Part shown: positions 7,693 to 13,294 of the stretch, piece after piece | Layout of the letters: every line of letters starts with the position of its first letter | Numbering within the stretch: the first letter of the stretch is position 1 | Assembly: GCA_002405995.1 (NCBI GenBank) | Contig: DHMW01000042.1 | Coordinates: 25,521 to 57,406 of the forward strand | Direction: 5' to 3' | Length of the DNA: 31,886 nt | Origin: Oscillospiraceae bacterium UBA4632 | GTDB taxonomy: Bacteria; Bacillota; Clostridia; Oscillospirales; Oscillospiraceae | The notes under the pieces: generated by a model | What the model was told of the DNA's origin: nothing | Database searches by the model: none | Seen by the model: only the letters and a program-made list of their open reading frames with translations | Translations under genes and position numbers: made by a program

Positions 7693-8313
7693 TCACAGCA
7701 TCACGTGGACCAGCGCCAGCAGCTCGGCAAGCCCGAACGCCGCCATGGCGAGGATGCCGCCGAGCTTTGCCTTTTTCACGTGCACCGGCGCGATAAACAG
7801 CACGCCCAGCAGGAAGGCGCCCGCGGCGTAGACGGCTGCGCAGGGCAGCGCGAGGTACAGCGCCAGCAGGTAAAAAAACGGCATGGCAAAGGCAGCGGCA
7901 GTCACCGGCACGCCGAGATAGTAATGGCGCAGCTCGCTTGTCCGGTCCTGCCGCTCCTCCTCCATCACGTTGAAGTAGGCAAGGCGGATGAGCGCGCACA
8001 GCACGAAAAACGACATCGTGGCAAGGAACCACAGCGCGCCGCAGCCTATGGACCAGCCGACCGCCGCGGGCAGCACGCCGAAGCACACCAGATCGTTGAG
8101 CGAGTCGATCTGGATGCCGAAGCGCTTTTCCGTGTCGGTGCGGTTTTTCTTCGTGCGGGCGATGCGGCCGTCAAATGCGTCGAGCAGCCCTGCGAGCATC
8201 AGGCAGAGGATGGCGGGCAGGGGCTTTGCCTGCGCGGCGGCATAGAGGCCGCCAAGCCCCAGCAGCAGCGAAAGGTAGGTGGCAATGACGGTATAGTCGT
8301 AAACTCCGATCAT
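7693..8313 (-). CDS. pssA: CDP-alcohol phosphatidyltransferase, probable phosphatidylserine synthase
   Basis: Integral membrane enzyme that probably transfers the phosphatidyl group of CDP-diacylglycerol to serine. The CDP-alcohol signature is clear: DAFDGRIAR, then after a 12-residue spacer FGIQIDSLND, giving DxxDGxxAR...GxxxDxxxD with all four aspartates. The spacer is longer than the common eight residues, as in other clostridial PssA-like proteins. About six membrane segments follow. I take the ATG at 8313, giving 206 residues (MIGVYDYTV resembles family starts). An ATG at 8322 is possible. Starts further upstream overlap the promoter. No psd (decarboxylase) gene is adjacent. Other CDP-alcohol acceptors cannot be excluded. 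Confidence 0.82.
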   Translation of the reverse strand: MIGVYDYTVIATYLSLLLGLGGLYAAAQAKPLPAILCLMLAGLLDAFDGRIARTKKNRTDTEKRFGIQIDSLNDLVCFGVLPAAVGWSIGCGALWFLATMSFFVLCALIRLAYFNVMEEERQDRTSELRHYYLGVPVTAAAFAMPFFYLLALYLALPCAAVYAAGAFLLGVLFIAPVHVKKAKLGGILAMAAFGLAELLALVHVML

Positions 8314-8346
8314 ATGATACATCCATTCATGAATTTGATACAGGTT

Positions 8347-8375
8347 ATTATAGCAAAGCAAGACGCATATTGCAA
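8347..8375 (-). promoter_or_regulatory. SigA promoter for pssA
   Basis: On the minus strand TTGCAA (8370-8375) and TATAAT (8347-8352) are 17 bp apart. The transcription start would be near 8340, which rules out the longer open frame reaching 8400 and supports the start at 8313 or 8322. Confidence 0.75.
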
Positions 8376-8396
8376 GAAAACGGGATAAAGACTTTG

Positions 8397-9608
8397 TCAA
8401 GCTTCCCGTCCCGCCTGCGCCCGGGCGATCACGCGCGCGAAGCGCGCCTCATCGTAGATGACCGGCACGGGGTAGACGGGGTTCGCCTCCGCCCTTGCCC
8501 AGCGCACCATCTGCGGGATGTCCTCAGCGCGGATGCAGTCAAGACGGTCGGGGATGCCCATGCGCGCGTTCATCGCGCGGATGGCCGCAATGAACGCCTT
8601 GGCGCGCATTTCCTGCGTTTTGCCTTCGATCCCGACAAGCGCGGCGAGCCGCGCGAGGCGCGGCCATGCCGCCGCGCCGTAGTCCTCCAGCACGATGGGC
8701 AGCAGCACCGCGTTGGCAAGTCCGTGCGCCGTGCCGTACAGCCCGCCGAGCGTGTGCGCGATGGCATGGACATTGCCGACGCTCGCGCGCGTGAAGGCGG
8801 CGCCCGCGTCGAACGACGCCTGGAGCATCGCCATGCGGTCGGGCAGCGACGCGCCGTCGCGGTACGCGCGCTCAAGGTGGGCGAAGATCGCTGTGACCGC
8901 GCGCTCGGCGCACGCCCTGGTTTCCTTTGTGTTGTAGAAGCGGCTCAGGTACGCCTCCACCGCGTGCGTCAGCGCGTCCATGCCCGTTTCAGCGGTGATG
9001 CGCGGCGGCAGGCCCACGGTCAGCGTGGGGTCGAGCACGGCGCAGCGCGGGATGAGGCAGAGGTCGGAGATGGAATACTTATGGTGCGCTGCGTCCGTTA
9101 CTACGGCGGCGATGGTCGTCTCCGAGCCGGTGCCGGCGGTCGTGGGCACGGCGATGAGCAGCGGGATGCGGCGGCGGACCTTCAGGAGCCCGCCCAGCTG
9201 CGCCACGGTTTTCTCCGGCCGCGCAATGCGCGCCGCCGCGGCCTTCGCCGCGTCCATCGGCGAGCCGCCGCCGATGACGAGGAAGCAGTCGCAGCCGTCG
9301 AGCCGGTACTGCGCGGCGATCCTCTCCACCGTCGCGACGGACGGGTTCGGCTCCACTGCCGAGAAGATGGACAGCAGGATGTCCTGCGTGTCCAACGTCT
9401 CCTGGAGTCTCCTGAAGCGCTCGTCGGCGCACTGGCGGCGGCTGGCGACGACGAAGGGGCGGCGCACGCCGTTCTCCTTCAGAAGCGCCGGCACGCGCTG
9501 GAGGCTGTTCGCCCCGGCGATGACCTCCGGCCTGCGCCACGGCAGCAGGCGCGCGCCGAGGGCAAAGCAGCACTGGAACGCGCGGCAGAAAAACGGATCA
9601 AGCAGCAT
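8397..9608 (-). CDS. Iron-containing (group III) alcohol dehydrogenase
   Basis: NAD(P)-dependent alcohol/aldehyde oxidoreductase of the Fe-ADH family, 403 residues. Visible are the nucleotide-binding GGGSPMDAAK, PTTAGTGSE, and the metal ligands in TGMDALTHAVEAY (Asp, His), HAIAHTLGG (His) and TAHGLANAV (His). The N-terminal ~45 residues are hydrophobic and cysteine-containing (FFCRAFQCCFALG) before the fold proper. The ATG at 9608 follows AGGTGGGG; an in-frame ATG at 9650 would overlap the promoter. It stands alone, with its own weak promoter and pssA's promoter just downstream. Substrate cannot be read from sequence; fermentation alcohols such as ethanol, butanol or propanediol are family possibilities. 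Confidence 0.9.
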   Translation of the reverse strand: MLLDPFFCRAFQCCFALGARLLPWRRPEVIAGANSLQRVPALLKENGVRRPFVVASRRQCADERFRRLQETLDTQDILLSIFSAVEPNPSVATVERIAAQYRLDGCDCFLVIGGGSPMDAAKAAAARIARPEKTVAQLGGLLKVRRRIPLLIAVPTTAGTGSETTIAAVVTDAAHHKYSISDLCLIPRCAVLDPTLTVGLPPRITAETGMDALTHAVEAYLSRFYNTKETRACAERAVTAIFAHLERAYRDGASLPDRMAMLQASFDAGAAFTRASVGNVHAIAHTLGGLYGTAHGLANAVLLPIVLEDYGAAAWPRLARLAALVGIEGKTQEMRAKAFIAAIRAMNARMGIPDRLDCIRAEDIPQMVRWARAEANPVYPVPVIYDEARFARVIARAQAGREA

Positions 9609-9640
9609 AGCGGCCCCACCTTTTTCGGATAGATGCGGGT

Positions 9641-9669
9641 AGTATATCACAAAAATGCGCGCAAAAAAA
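9641..9669 (-). promoter_or_regulatory. Candidate extended -10 promoter for the alcohol dehydrogenase
   Basis: Minus strand TGATATACT (9641-9649) is an extended -10 (TGn plus TATACT). At 17-bp spacing the -35 position is occupied only by the T-run of the hpf terminator (9664-9669), a poor -35, so the TG extension would be needed. Confidence 0.4.
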
Positions 9670-9695
9670 GGGCGAAACCTTCGTTTCGCCCTTTT
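9663..9695 (-). terminator. Intrinsic terminator after hpf
   Basis: Minus-strand hairpin with GGGCGAAAC arms (9683-9691 and 9670-9678) around a four-base loop, followed by seven Ts (9663-9669). It ends the hpf transcript just before the alcohol dehydrogenase promoter. Confidence 0.85.
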
Positions 9696-9707
9696 GCTGT
9701 ATCGGTA

Positions 9708-10256
9708 TCAGTCCGCGTCCTCAGTCTCGATGATGCCGTAGCCGCCGTTGTTGCGGCGGTAGACCACGGAGATCGCGTCGCCGTCGTCCGTGTTGCGAAA
9801 GACGAAGAAGCTGTGCCCCAGCAGGTTCATCTGCAAAATGGCCTCCTCCGCGCTCATGGGCTTGACGGTGAAGCGCTTGGTGCGCACGATGTTGAATTCG
9901 CCCTCCTCATGCACCTCGAATTCCTCGGGCAGCTCGGGGACGACGGACTCGGCGCGCAGGTTCTTGGCGAGACGGGTCTTGTTCTTGCGGATCTTGCGCT
10001 CGATCTGGGCGGCCGCCTCGTCGATGGCGCCGCGCATATCGCCGTCGGGGTCCTCACACACAGCACGGAACAGCGTACCGTTGGCGCCGCGGAGCATGAT
10101 CTCGGCAACACAGCGGTTCTTTTTCTCTACCGAGAAGGTCACGGAAGCCTCCGGCTCCTCCTTGAAGAACTTTTCCAGCTTGCCGATCTTCTTCTCGGCA
10201 TACGCCTTGACGGAATCGTTCAGGGAGATCTTCTTGCAGGTATAGGTGAATTTCAT
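9708..10256 (-). CDS. hpf: Ribosome hibernation promoting factor, long form (HPF/RaiA)
   Basis: Binds the 30S decoding region and promotes 100S ribosome dimers in stationary phase or stress. The 182 residues have the N-terminal beta-alpha-beta YfiA/HPF domain (about 1-100, starting MKFTYTCKKISLN) and a C-terminal dimerisation domain (about 125-182, with RTKRFTVKPMSAEEAILQMNLLGHSFFVFRN). They are joined by a charged linker, so this is the long type that dimerises ribosomes by itself. The ATG at 10256 follows AAAGGAG; the open frame extends to 10337 but that start precedes the likely transcript start. It has its own promoter and terminator, so it is monocistronic. A structured RNA candidate is encoded divergently upstream. 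Confidence 0.96.
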   Translation of the reverse strand: MKFTYTCKKISLNDSVKAYAEKKIGKLEKFFKEEPEASVTFSVEKKNRCVAEIMLRGANGTLFRAVCEDPDGDMRGAIDEAAAQIERKIRKNKTRLAKNLRAESVVPELPEEFEVHEEGEFNIVRTKRFTVKPMSAEEAILQMNLLGHSFFVFRNTDDGDAISVVYRRNNGGYGIIETEDAD

Positions 10257-10327
10257 AGTGATGGCTCCTTTCGTTGGTGAGGAAGCGAAAAAGGAAGCCC
10301 CCTTCGACTCCCTCTTCACTTTTACTG

Positions 10328-10356
10328 ATTGTAGCACACTTATCGAAAAATATCAA
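10328..10356 (-). promoter_or_regulatory. SigA promoter for hpf
   Basis: On the minus strand TTGATA (10351-10356) and TACAAT (10328-10333) are 17 bp apart. The leader from about 10321 to 10256 is some 65 bases and contains a small GAAG/CTTC hairpin followed by TTTTT, which could give mild attenuation. I see no SigB- or SigH-type site, although hpf is often stress-induced. Confidence 0.75.
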
Positions 10357-10368
10357 ATGAACTTACTG

Positions 10369-10396
10369 TTAAGATTGCGCATTTGTGCAATATGAC
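10369..10396 (+). promoter_or_regulatory. Candidate promoter for the divergent structured RNA
   Basis: TTAAGA (10369-10374), a 16-bp spacer and TATGAC (10391-10396) resemble a weak SigA promoter. A TG at 10386-10387 offers an alternative extended -10 with AATATG. A start near 10403 would begin the RNA at GGGGCG. It is back to back with the hpf promoter, so one regulator could affect both. Confidence 0.4.
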
Positions 10397-10400
10397 AAAA

Positions 10401-10553
10401 GCGGGGCGTTCGACAGGGATCAGCCTTGTGCCGCAGGAAACGACAAAGGCTCCTATTGACGGATGGGGGCAAGTCCTGTATCATTTCCTTCGGAAGCTTT
10501 CCAATATCCCACCCGTTTGGACCGCCGGCGCCGCGCGCAGGCGGCCCCTTTTT
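10401..10553 (+). ncRNA. Candidate structured RNA next to hpf (possible raiA-motif RNA)
   Basis: No gene with a ribosome binding site occupies this interval, but the plus strand has dense complementarity. Helix A pairs 10413-10417 with 10475-10479. Helix B inside it pairs 10422-10429 with 10443-10451 (one bulge). Helix C pairs 10460-10467 with 10508-10515 (one A-C mismatch). C opens inside A and closes outside it, which makes a pseudoknot. The helix-B loop carries GGAAA that could pair with TTTCC at 10498-10502, a second pseudoknot. An intrinsic terminator ends it. The raiA motif, a pseudoknotted RNA known from Bacillota and Actinomycetota, commonly lies beside raiA/hpf, which makes it my first guess. 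I cannot confirm family or strand without a covariance-model search; 6S RNA is a less likely alternative. Confidence 0.5.
10519..10553 (+). terminator. Intrinsic terminator of the structured RNA
   Basis: CCGCC (10522-10526) pairs with GGCGG (10540-10544), extended by GG at 10519-10520 with CC, around a GC-rich loop, then CCC and five Ts (10549-10553). It faces the terminator of the divIC operon, so the two transcripts converge. Confidence 0.65.
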
Positions 10554-10566
10554 ATGCTCCGGCGCG

Positions 10567-10596
10567 AAAAAGGGAGCGCCCGTCCGAGCGCTCCCC
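10567..10596 (-). terminator. Intrinsic terminator of the recJ-to-divIC operon
   Basis: Minus-strand stem GGGAGCGC (10588-10595) with GCGCTCCC (10572-10579), an eight-base loop and a T-run at 10567-10571. It lies 14 bp beyond the divIC stop codon. Confidence 0.8.
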
Positions 10597-10609
10597 TGTC
10601 AGAACGGAT

Positions 10610-10915
10610 TCAGTTGCTCACGTCGTAGAAAGACTTTTCCCCCGGCGTCACATAGCCGAGCTGATCGCGCGCCAGCTCCTGCAAAAACTCGGGATCGTCA
10701 GCCTTTTCCAGCGCCGACGCGAGTGCGTCATTCTCCTGCTTTGCCGCGTCCAGCTGCTCCTGCAGCGCCTGCTGCTCGCTCTGCGCCGCGGCGATCTGCG
10801 AGCGGGTATGCAGCAGCTCTGCGCCCACGAGCACGAGCAGCACGAGGATCGCCAGCATCGTGAGGAGGCTGGTGCGCCTGCGCGCGGGTCTGTCAGTTTT
10901 GCTCTGCTCCGCCAT
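10610..10915 (-). CDS. divIC: FtsB/DivIC-type septum formation initiator
   Basis: Small bitopic division protein, 101 residues, that with DivIB/FtsQ and FtsL activates septal peptidoglycan synthesis. It has a basic N-terminus (DRPARRR), one membrane segment (about 15-35), a coiled coil (about 38-75) and the family's C-terminal motif with ARDQLGYVTPGEKSF. The ATG at 10915 follows GGAGGGG at seven bases; the frame extends upstream to 10972 without a good site. It overlaps the end of yabQ by 23 bp, and yabQ-divIC is the conserved order in Bacillus and Clostridia, which supports DivIC over other FtsB-like proteins. It is the last gene of the long minus-strand run. Confidence 0.88.
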   Translation of the reverse strand: MAEQSKTDRPARRRTSLLTMLAILVLLVLVGAELLHTRSQIAAAQSEQQALQEQLDAAKQENDALASALEKADDPEFLQELARDQLGYVTPGEKSFYDVSN

Positions 10916-11405
10916 GCCGGGACCCCTCCTTCTGCCGCTGTCTGCGCAGCGATTTCCGCGCGCTGCGCTCATACGCCTTTATTATAGTGCGGCTGCGGAA
11001 AAAAAGAAAGTACCTTTTGCAAAGTTTGTGAAGTTTACCATAAAATTTTTTCAGCAGCCGGAACGGCGCCGCCGCAAGCTGCAGCAGGGAAAACAGGACC
11101 TCCGCCCAGAACGCCCACAGCGGGCGCAGCCAGCGCGCGCCCAGGCGGAAATAGAGCGCCGCGCCCGAAAGGGCGGCAAGCAGCATATAGAGCCGCAGCT
11201 CGCCCCCGCCCACGCGCAGCGCAAAGAGGAACGAGAGCAGCGCCAGCAGCAGGCAGTAGAGCGCGTCGAGCATGCCGGTCAGCGCGTTCGACGTGCGCCG
11301 CCGCAGCCGGATGGCGCGCAGCAGATCGTAGAGCAGCGCCAGCGCCGCGCCCAGCAGGAGCGAGGAGAAGAAGCCCTGCGCCTGCGCGCCGAGCGATACG
11401 CCCAC
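10893..11405 (-). CDS. yabQ: Spore cortex biosynthesis protein YabQ
   Basis: A 170-residue membrane protein with several hydrophobic segments in the first ~120 residues and a very basic, cytosolic C-terminal tail. The N-terminus (QGFFSSLLLGAALALLYDLLRAIR) is characteristic of the YabQ family, needed for spore cortex formation and made in the mother cell in Bacillus. The start is a GTG at 11405, five bases after the yabP stop, with GGGGGC/GAGGCG as ribosome binding site, so it is translationally coupled. Its end overlaps divIC. Expression probably comes both from the operon and from the SigE-like promoter before yabP. Confidence 0.88.
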   Translation of the reverse strand: MGVSLGAQAQGFFSSLLLGAALALLYDLLRAIRLRRRTSNALTGMLDALYCLLLALLSFLFALRVGGGELRLYMLLAALSGAALYFRLGARWLRPLWAFWAEVLFSLLQLAAAPFRLLKKFYGKLHKLCKRYFLFFRSRTIIKAYERSARKSLRRQRQKEGSRHGGAEQN

Positions 11406-11409
11406 CGCC

Positions 11410-11688
11410 TCAGCCCCCGAACAGGCGGCTCAGCAGCCCGCCGCGGCTGACGGGGGCGTCCTCGTAGGCGAGCGAGTCGATGCGCCCATCCACGTGCAGC
11501 TCGCCGCCGTCAAGGCTGAGCTTGCCGATGTGCAGCCCGTCGCCGGTGACGACAAGCACGCCGGCGGCGGTGTTCATCACGATCTCCGCCTCGTCAAAGC
11601 GCTCCACATCCTCCACGCCGGAGACCGTCAGGCTTTCGCGCCCGCTCAGCTCGACACGGTGGATGGCGGGGGAAGGTTCATACGTCAT
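11410..11688 (-). CDS. yabP: Sporulation protein YabP
   Basis: A 92-residue protein of the YabP/YqfC family, small beta-rich sporulation proteins made in the mother cell and involved in spore envelope assembly. The body (HRVELSGRESLTVSGVEDVERF, then VMNTAAGVLVVTGDGLHIGKLSLDGGELHVDGRIDSLAYED) matches the family, and the C-terminus ends in GLLSRLFGG, also typical. The ATG at 11688 is preceded by AAGGA at a rather long distance. The larger open frame extending to 11964 overlaps rqcP and is not coding there. A SigE-like promoter lies about 54 bp upstream. Confidence 0.88.
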   Translation of the reverse strand: MTYEPSPAIHRVELSGRESLTVSGVEDVERFDEAEIVMNTAAGVLVVTGDGLHIGKLSLDGGELHVDGRIDSLAYEDAPVSRGGLLSRLFGG

Positions 11689-11724
11689 ACGCGGCACCCG
11701 TCCTTTCGTTTCCGGGCGCAGAAG

Positions 11725-11758
11725 CGCGCCCTCCATACCACAGTGTATGAAGGGCGCG
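11725..11758. repeat. Inverted repeat over the yabP promoter
   Basis: CGCGCCCT (11725-11732) pairs with AGGGCGCG (11751-11758), and inside it CATAC (11734-11738) pairs with GTATG (11745-11749), around a six-base loop. No T-run follows on the minus strand. The dyad covers the SigE-like -10, so it could be an operator, or an RNA hairpin in read-through transcripts from rqcP. Confidence 0.6.
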
Positions 11759-11770
11759 TCCGGATTAGTA
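11742..11770 (-). promoter_or_regulatory. Candidate SigE promoter for yabP-yabQ-divIC
   Basis: Minus strand TACTAAT (11764-11770), a 14-bp spacer and CATACACT (11742-11749). Compared with the Bacillus SigE consensus kmATATT-N14-CATACAmT this is 5/7 and 8/8. yabP is SigE-dependent in B. subtilis, which fits. Confidence 0.55.
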
Positions 11771-11774
11771 CCGC

Positions 11775-12029
11775 TTACGCCTGCGGCGCGCCCACCTCGC
11801 GGTAGAGCAGCGCCGCCTCGTTCTTCCCGGCGGTCTCGGAAACGTTCAGCACCTCGACGGCGAGCACGCGCTCGCCGAAGTGCAGCGCGATCACATCGCC
11901 GGCCTTCACGTCGTACGACGCGCGCGCAGTCTTGCCGTTGACCGTCACGCGCCCGCCGTCGCACGCCTCGTTGGCGACGGTGCGGCGCTTGATCAGGCGC
12001 GAGACCTTGAGGTATTTGTCAAGACGCAT
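11775..12029 (-). CDS. rqcP: S4-domain RNA-binding protein RqcP (YabO)
   Basis: An 84-residue protein that is essentially one S4 RNA-binding domain (MRLDKYLKVSRLIKRRTVANEACDGGRVTVNGKTARASYDVKAGD in family pattern), related to Hsp15. RqcP works with RqcH on obstructed 50S-peptidyl-tRNA complexes, supporting the poly-alanine tailing of stalled nascent chains in Bacillota. The ATG follows AAAGGAG. It sits between hup and yabP, the usual clostridial position (yabO in Bacillus). A strong 13-bp hairpin precedes it. Nothing is unusual in the protein. Confidence 0.92.
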   Translation of the reverse strand: MRLDKYLKVSRLIKRRTVANEACDGGRVTVNGKTARASYDVKAGDVIALHFGERVLAVEVLNVSETAGKNEAALLYREVGAPQA

Positions 12030-12046
12030 GGTGTTCTCCTTTGACA

Positions 12047-12075
12047 GGAGCGGCGGCGCACCGCGCCGCCGCTCC
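12047..12075 (-). repeat. Perfect 13-bp hairpin between hup and rqcP
   Basis: Arms at 12047-12059 and 12063-12075 are fully complementary around a three-base loop and almost entirely G/C. On the minus strand the T-run (TTTTTT) precedes the stem and none follows, so it is not a standard terminator. It may protect the hup mRNA 3' end or mark a processing point. Confidence 0.7.
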
Positions 12076-12095
12076 CTATGGTTAAAAAAGTCGGA

Positions 12096-12371
12096 TCATT
12101 CCGCAACGGCGTCCTTGAACGCCTTGCCGGCCTTGAAGGCCGGGACCTTGGAGGCGGCGATGGTGATGCTCTCCTTGGTCTTGGGGTTGCGGCCGGTGCG
12201 CTCGGCGCGGTGCTTGGTCTCAAAAGAGCCAAAGCCGACGAGCTGGACCTTTTCGTCGTTCTTCAGGGAGTCGATGATGGTGTCGAGCGCGGCGTTGATG
12301 ACGGCCTCGGACTCCTTCTTGGAAATGTTTGCCTTTTCTGCAACGGCAGCAATAAGCTCGGTCTTATTCAT
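12096..12371 (-). CDS. hup: DNA-binding protein HU
   Basis: Histone-like dimeric nucleoid protein that bends and compacts DNA. The 91 residues match HU throughout: MNKTELIAAVAEKANISKKE, GFGSFE, the beta-arm segment RTGRNPKTKE with the intercalating proline region, and VPAFKAGKAFKDAV. CAGGAGG lies before the ATG. It sits between mazG and rqcP, an arrangement common in Clostridia but absent from B. subtilis. A small hairpin with TTTT before it (12426-12443) and a strong hairpin after it suggest its mRNA level is set separately from the operon, expected for an abundant protein, though I found no convincing promoter in the 76-bp gap. Confidence 0.97.
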   Translation of the reverse strand: MNKTELIAAVAEKANISKKESEAVINAALDTIIDSLKNDEKVQLVGFGSFETKHRAERTGRNPKTKESITIAASKVPAFKAGKAFKDAVAE

Positions 12372-12425
12372 AGTGTGTTTCCTCCTGATAATTTTTCCGA
12401 AACGGAGTTTCGGGAGTATCTGAGC

Positions 12426-12443
12426 AAAAGGCGCGCAGCGCCC
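12426..12443 (-). terminator. Weak terminator-like hairpin between mazG and hup
   Basis: Minus-strand GGCGC/GCGCC stem (12438-12442 with 12430-12434), three-base loop, then TTTT (12426-12429), just after the mazG stop. The stem is only five to six bp, so termination is probably partial. Confidence 0.35.
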
Positions 12444-12447
12444 TTGA

Positions 12448-13239
12448 TCATTCGTGATGCTTGGCGGCGTTCCACAGCGCCGTCAGCTCGTCGGGCGGCA
12501 GAGCGTCCATCGTCTCGCCGCGTGCGGTCACAGCGTCCTCCACCGCGCGGAAGCGCGCGATGAATTTTTCGCAGGTCTTCGTCAGCGCCGCCTCGGGATC
12601 GACGCCGCAGAAGCGCCCGGCTTTGACGGCGGCGAACAGCACGTCGCCCAGCTCTTCTTCGTAGTTTGTGCCGTTTTCCACGGCGGTACGCAGCTCGCGC
12701 GTCTCCTCCTCGAGCTTGTCGAGCGCACCGGAGACGCTGGCGAACTCAAAGCCTGCCTTCGCCGCCTTGCTTTGCAGCTTGTCCGCCCGCCAGAGGGCGG
12801 GCAGTGAGCGGGCGACGGAATCCATCGCCTCGGCGGTGCTGCGCTGTCCCTTTTCCTGCCGCTTGAGCTTGTCCCAGTTCACGAGCACCTCCTCGCTCGT
12901 GTCCGCCGCCTCGCTGCCGAAGATGTGCGGGTGGCGGAAAATGAGCTTGCGCACGATGTGGTCGGTCACATCGTCGGTCGTGAAGCGCCCAGCGTCCTCC
13001 TCGATGTGGATGTTGAAGAGGACCTGCATGAGCATATCGCCCAGCTCCTCCTTCATCAGCTCCGGATCGTCGAGATCGAAAGCCTCGGCGGCCTCGTAGG
13101 CCTCCTCCAGGAAGTTGCGGCGGTTCGACAGGTGCGTCTGCTCGCGGTCCCACGGGCAGCCGTCCGGCGCGCGCAGGATGCGCAGGATATGAACAAGGTC
13201 GTCGTAGGTGTAGACCGCTTTCTCAGGATAATTTACCAT
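12448..13239 (-). CDS. mazG: Nucleoside triphosphate pyrophosphohydrolase MazG
   Basis: Hydrolyses NTPs/dNTPs to monophosphates and pyrophosphate; in other bacteria it lowers ppGpp effects or removes damaged nucleotides. The 263 residues contain two MazG domains: the first with GCPWDREQTHLSNRRNFLEEAYEAAEAFD and EELGDMLMQVLFN (EExxE...ExxD metal site), the second with KLEEETRELRTAV and YEEELGDVLFAAV. The start is the ATG at 13239 behind AGAGG; the open frame reaching 13410 overlaps spoVB. B. subtilis YabN carries an additional N-terminal methylase domain that is absent here. Position between spoVB and hup/rqcP matches yabM-yabN-yabO. Confidence 0.95.
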   Translation of the reverse strand: MVNYPEKAVYTYDDLVHILRILRAPDGCPWDREQTHLSNRRNFLEEAYEAAEAFDLDDPELMKEELGDMLMQVLFNIHIEEDAGRFTTDDVTDHIVRKLIFRHPHIFGSEAADTSEEVLVNWDKLKRQEKGQRSTAEAMDSVARSLPALWRADKLQSKAAKAGFEFASVSGALDKLEEETRELRTAVENGTNYEEELGDVLFAAVKAGRFCGVDPEAALTKTCEKFIARFRAVEDAVTARGETMDALPPDELTALWNAAKHHE

Positions 13240-13294
13240 ATATTGCCTCTTATTGCAAGGAATTTCTTGAATTCTCCCTGATTTTTCAATGGTT

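Noticed and set aside
10257..10321. Attenuator in the hpf leader (GAAG/CTTC hairpin followed by TTTTT).
   Set aside because: The stem has only about four base pairs, too weak for a confident call.
10401..10553. tmRNA, SRP RNA or RNase P RNA as identity of the structured RNA.
   Set aside because: GTTCGACAGGGAT resembles the tmRNA 5' region at first sight, but there is no tRNA-like 3' end or tag frame. The conserved SRP GGUCAGGUCCGGAAGG-type loop and the RNase P GAGGAAAGUCC-type core are also absent.
10383..10628. Short plus-strand open frames in the gap upstream of hpf.
   Set aside because: None has a Shine-Dalgarno site, they run through two terminator hairpins, and the stretch looks like structured RNA instead.
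12372..12447. Dedicated promoter for hup.
   Set aside because: GATACT near 12415 resembles a -10, but there is nothing like a -35 at 16-18 bp.
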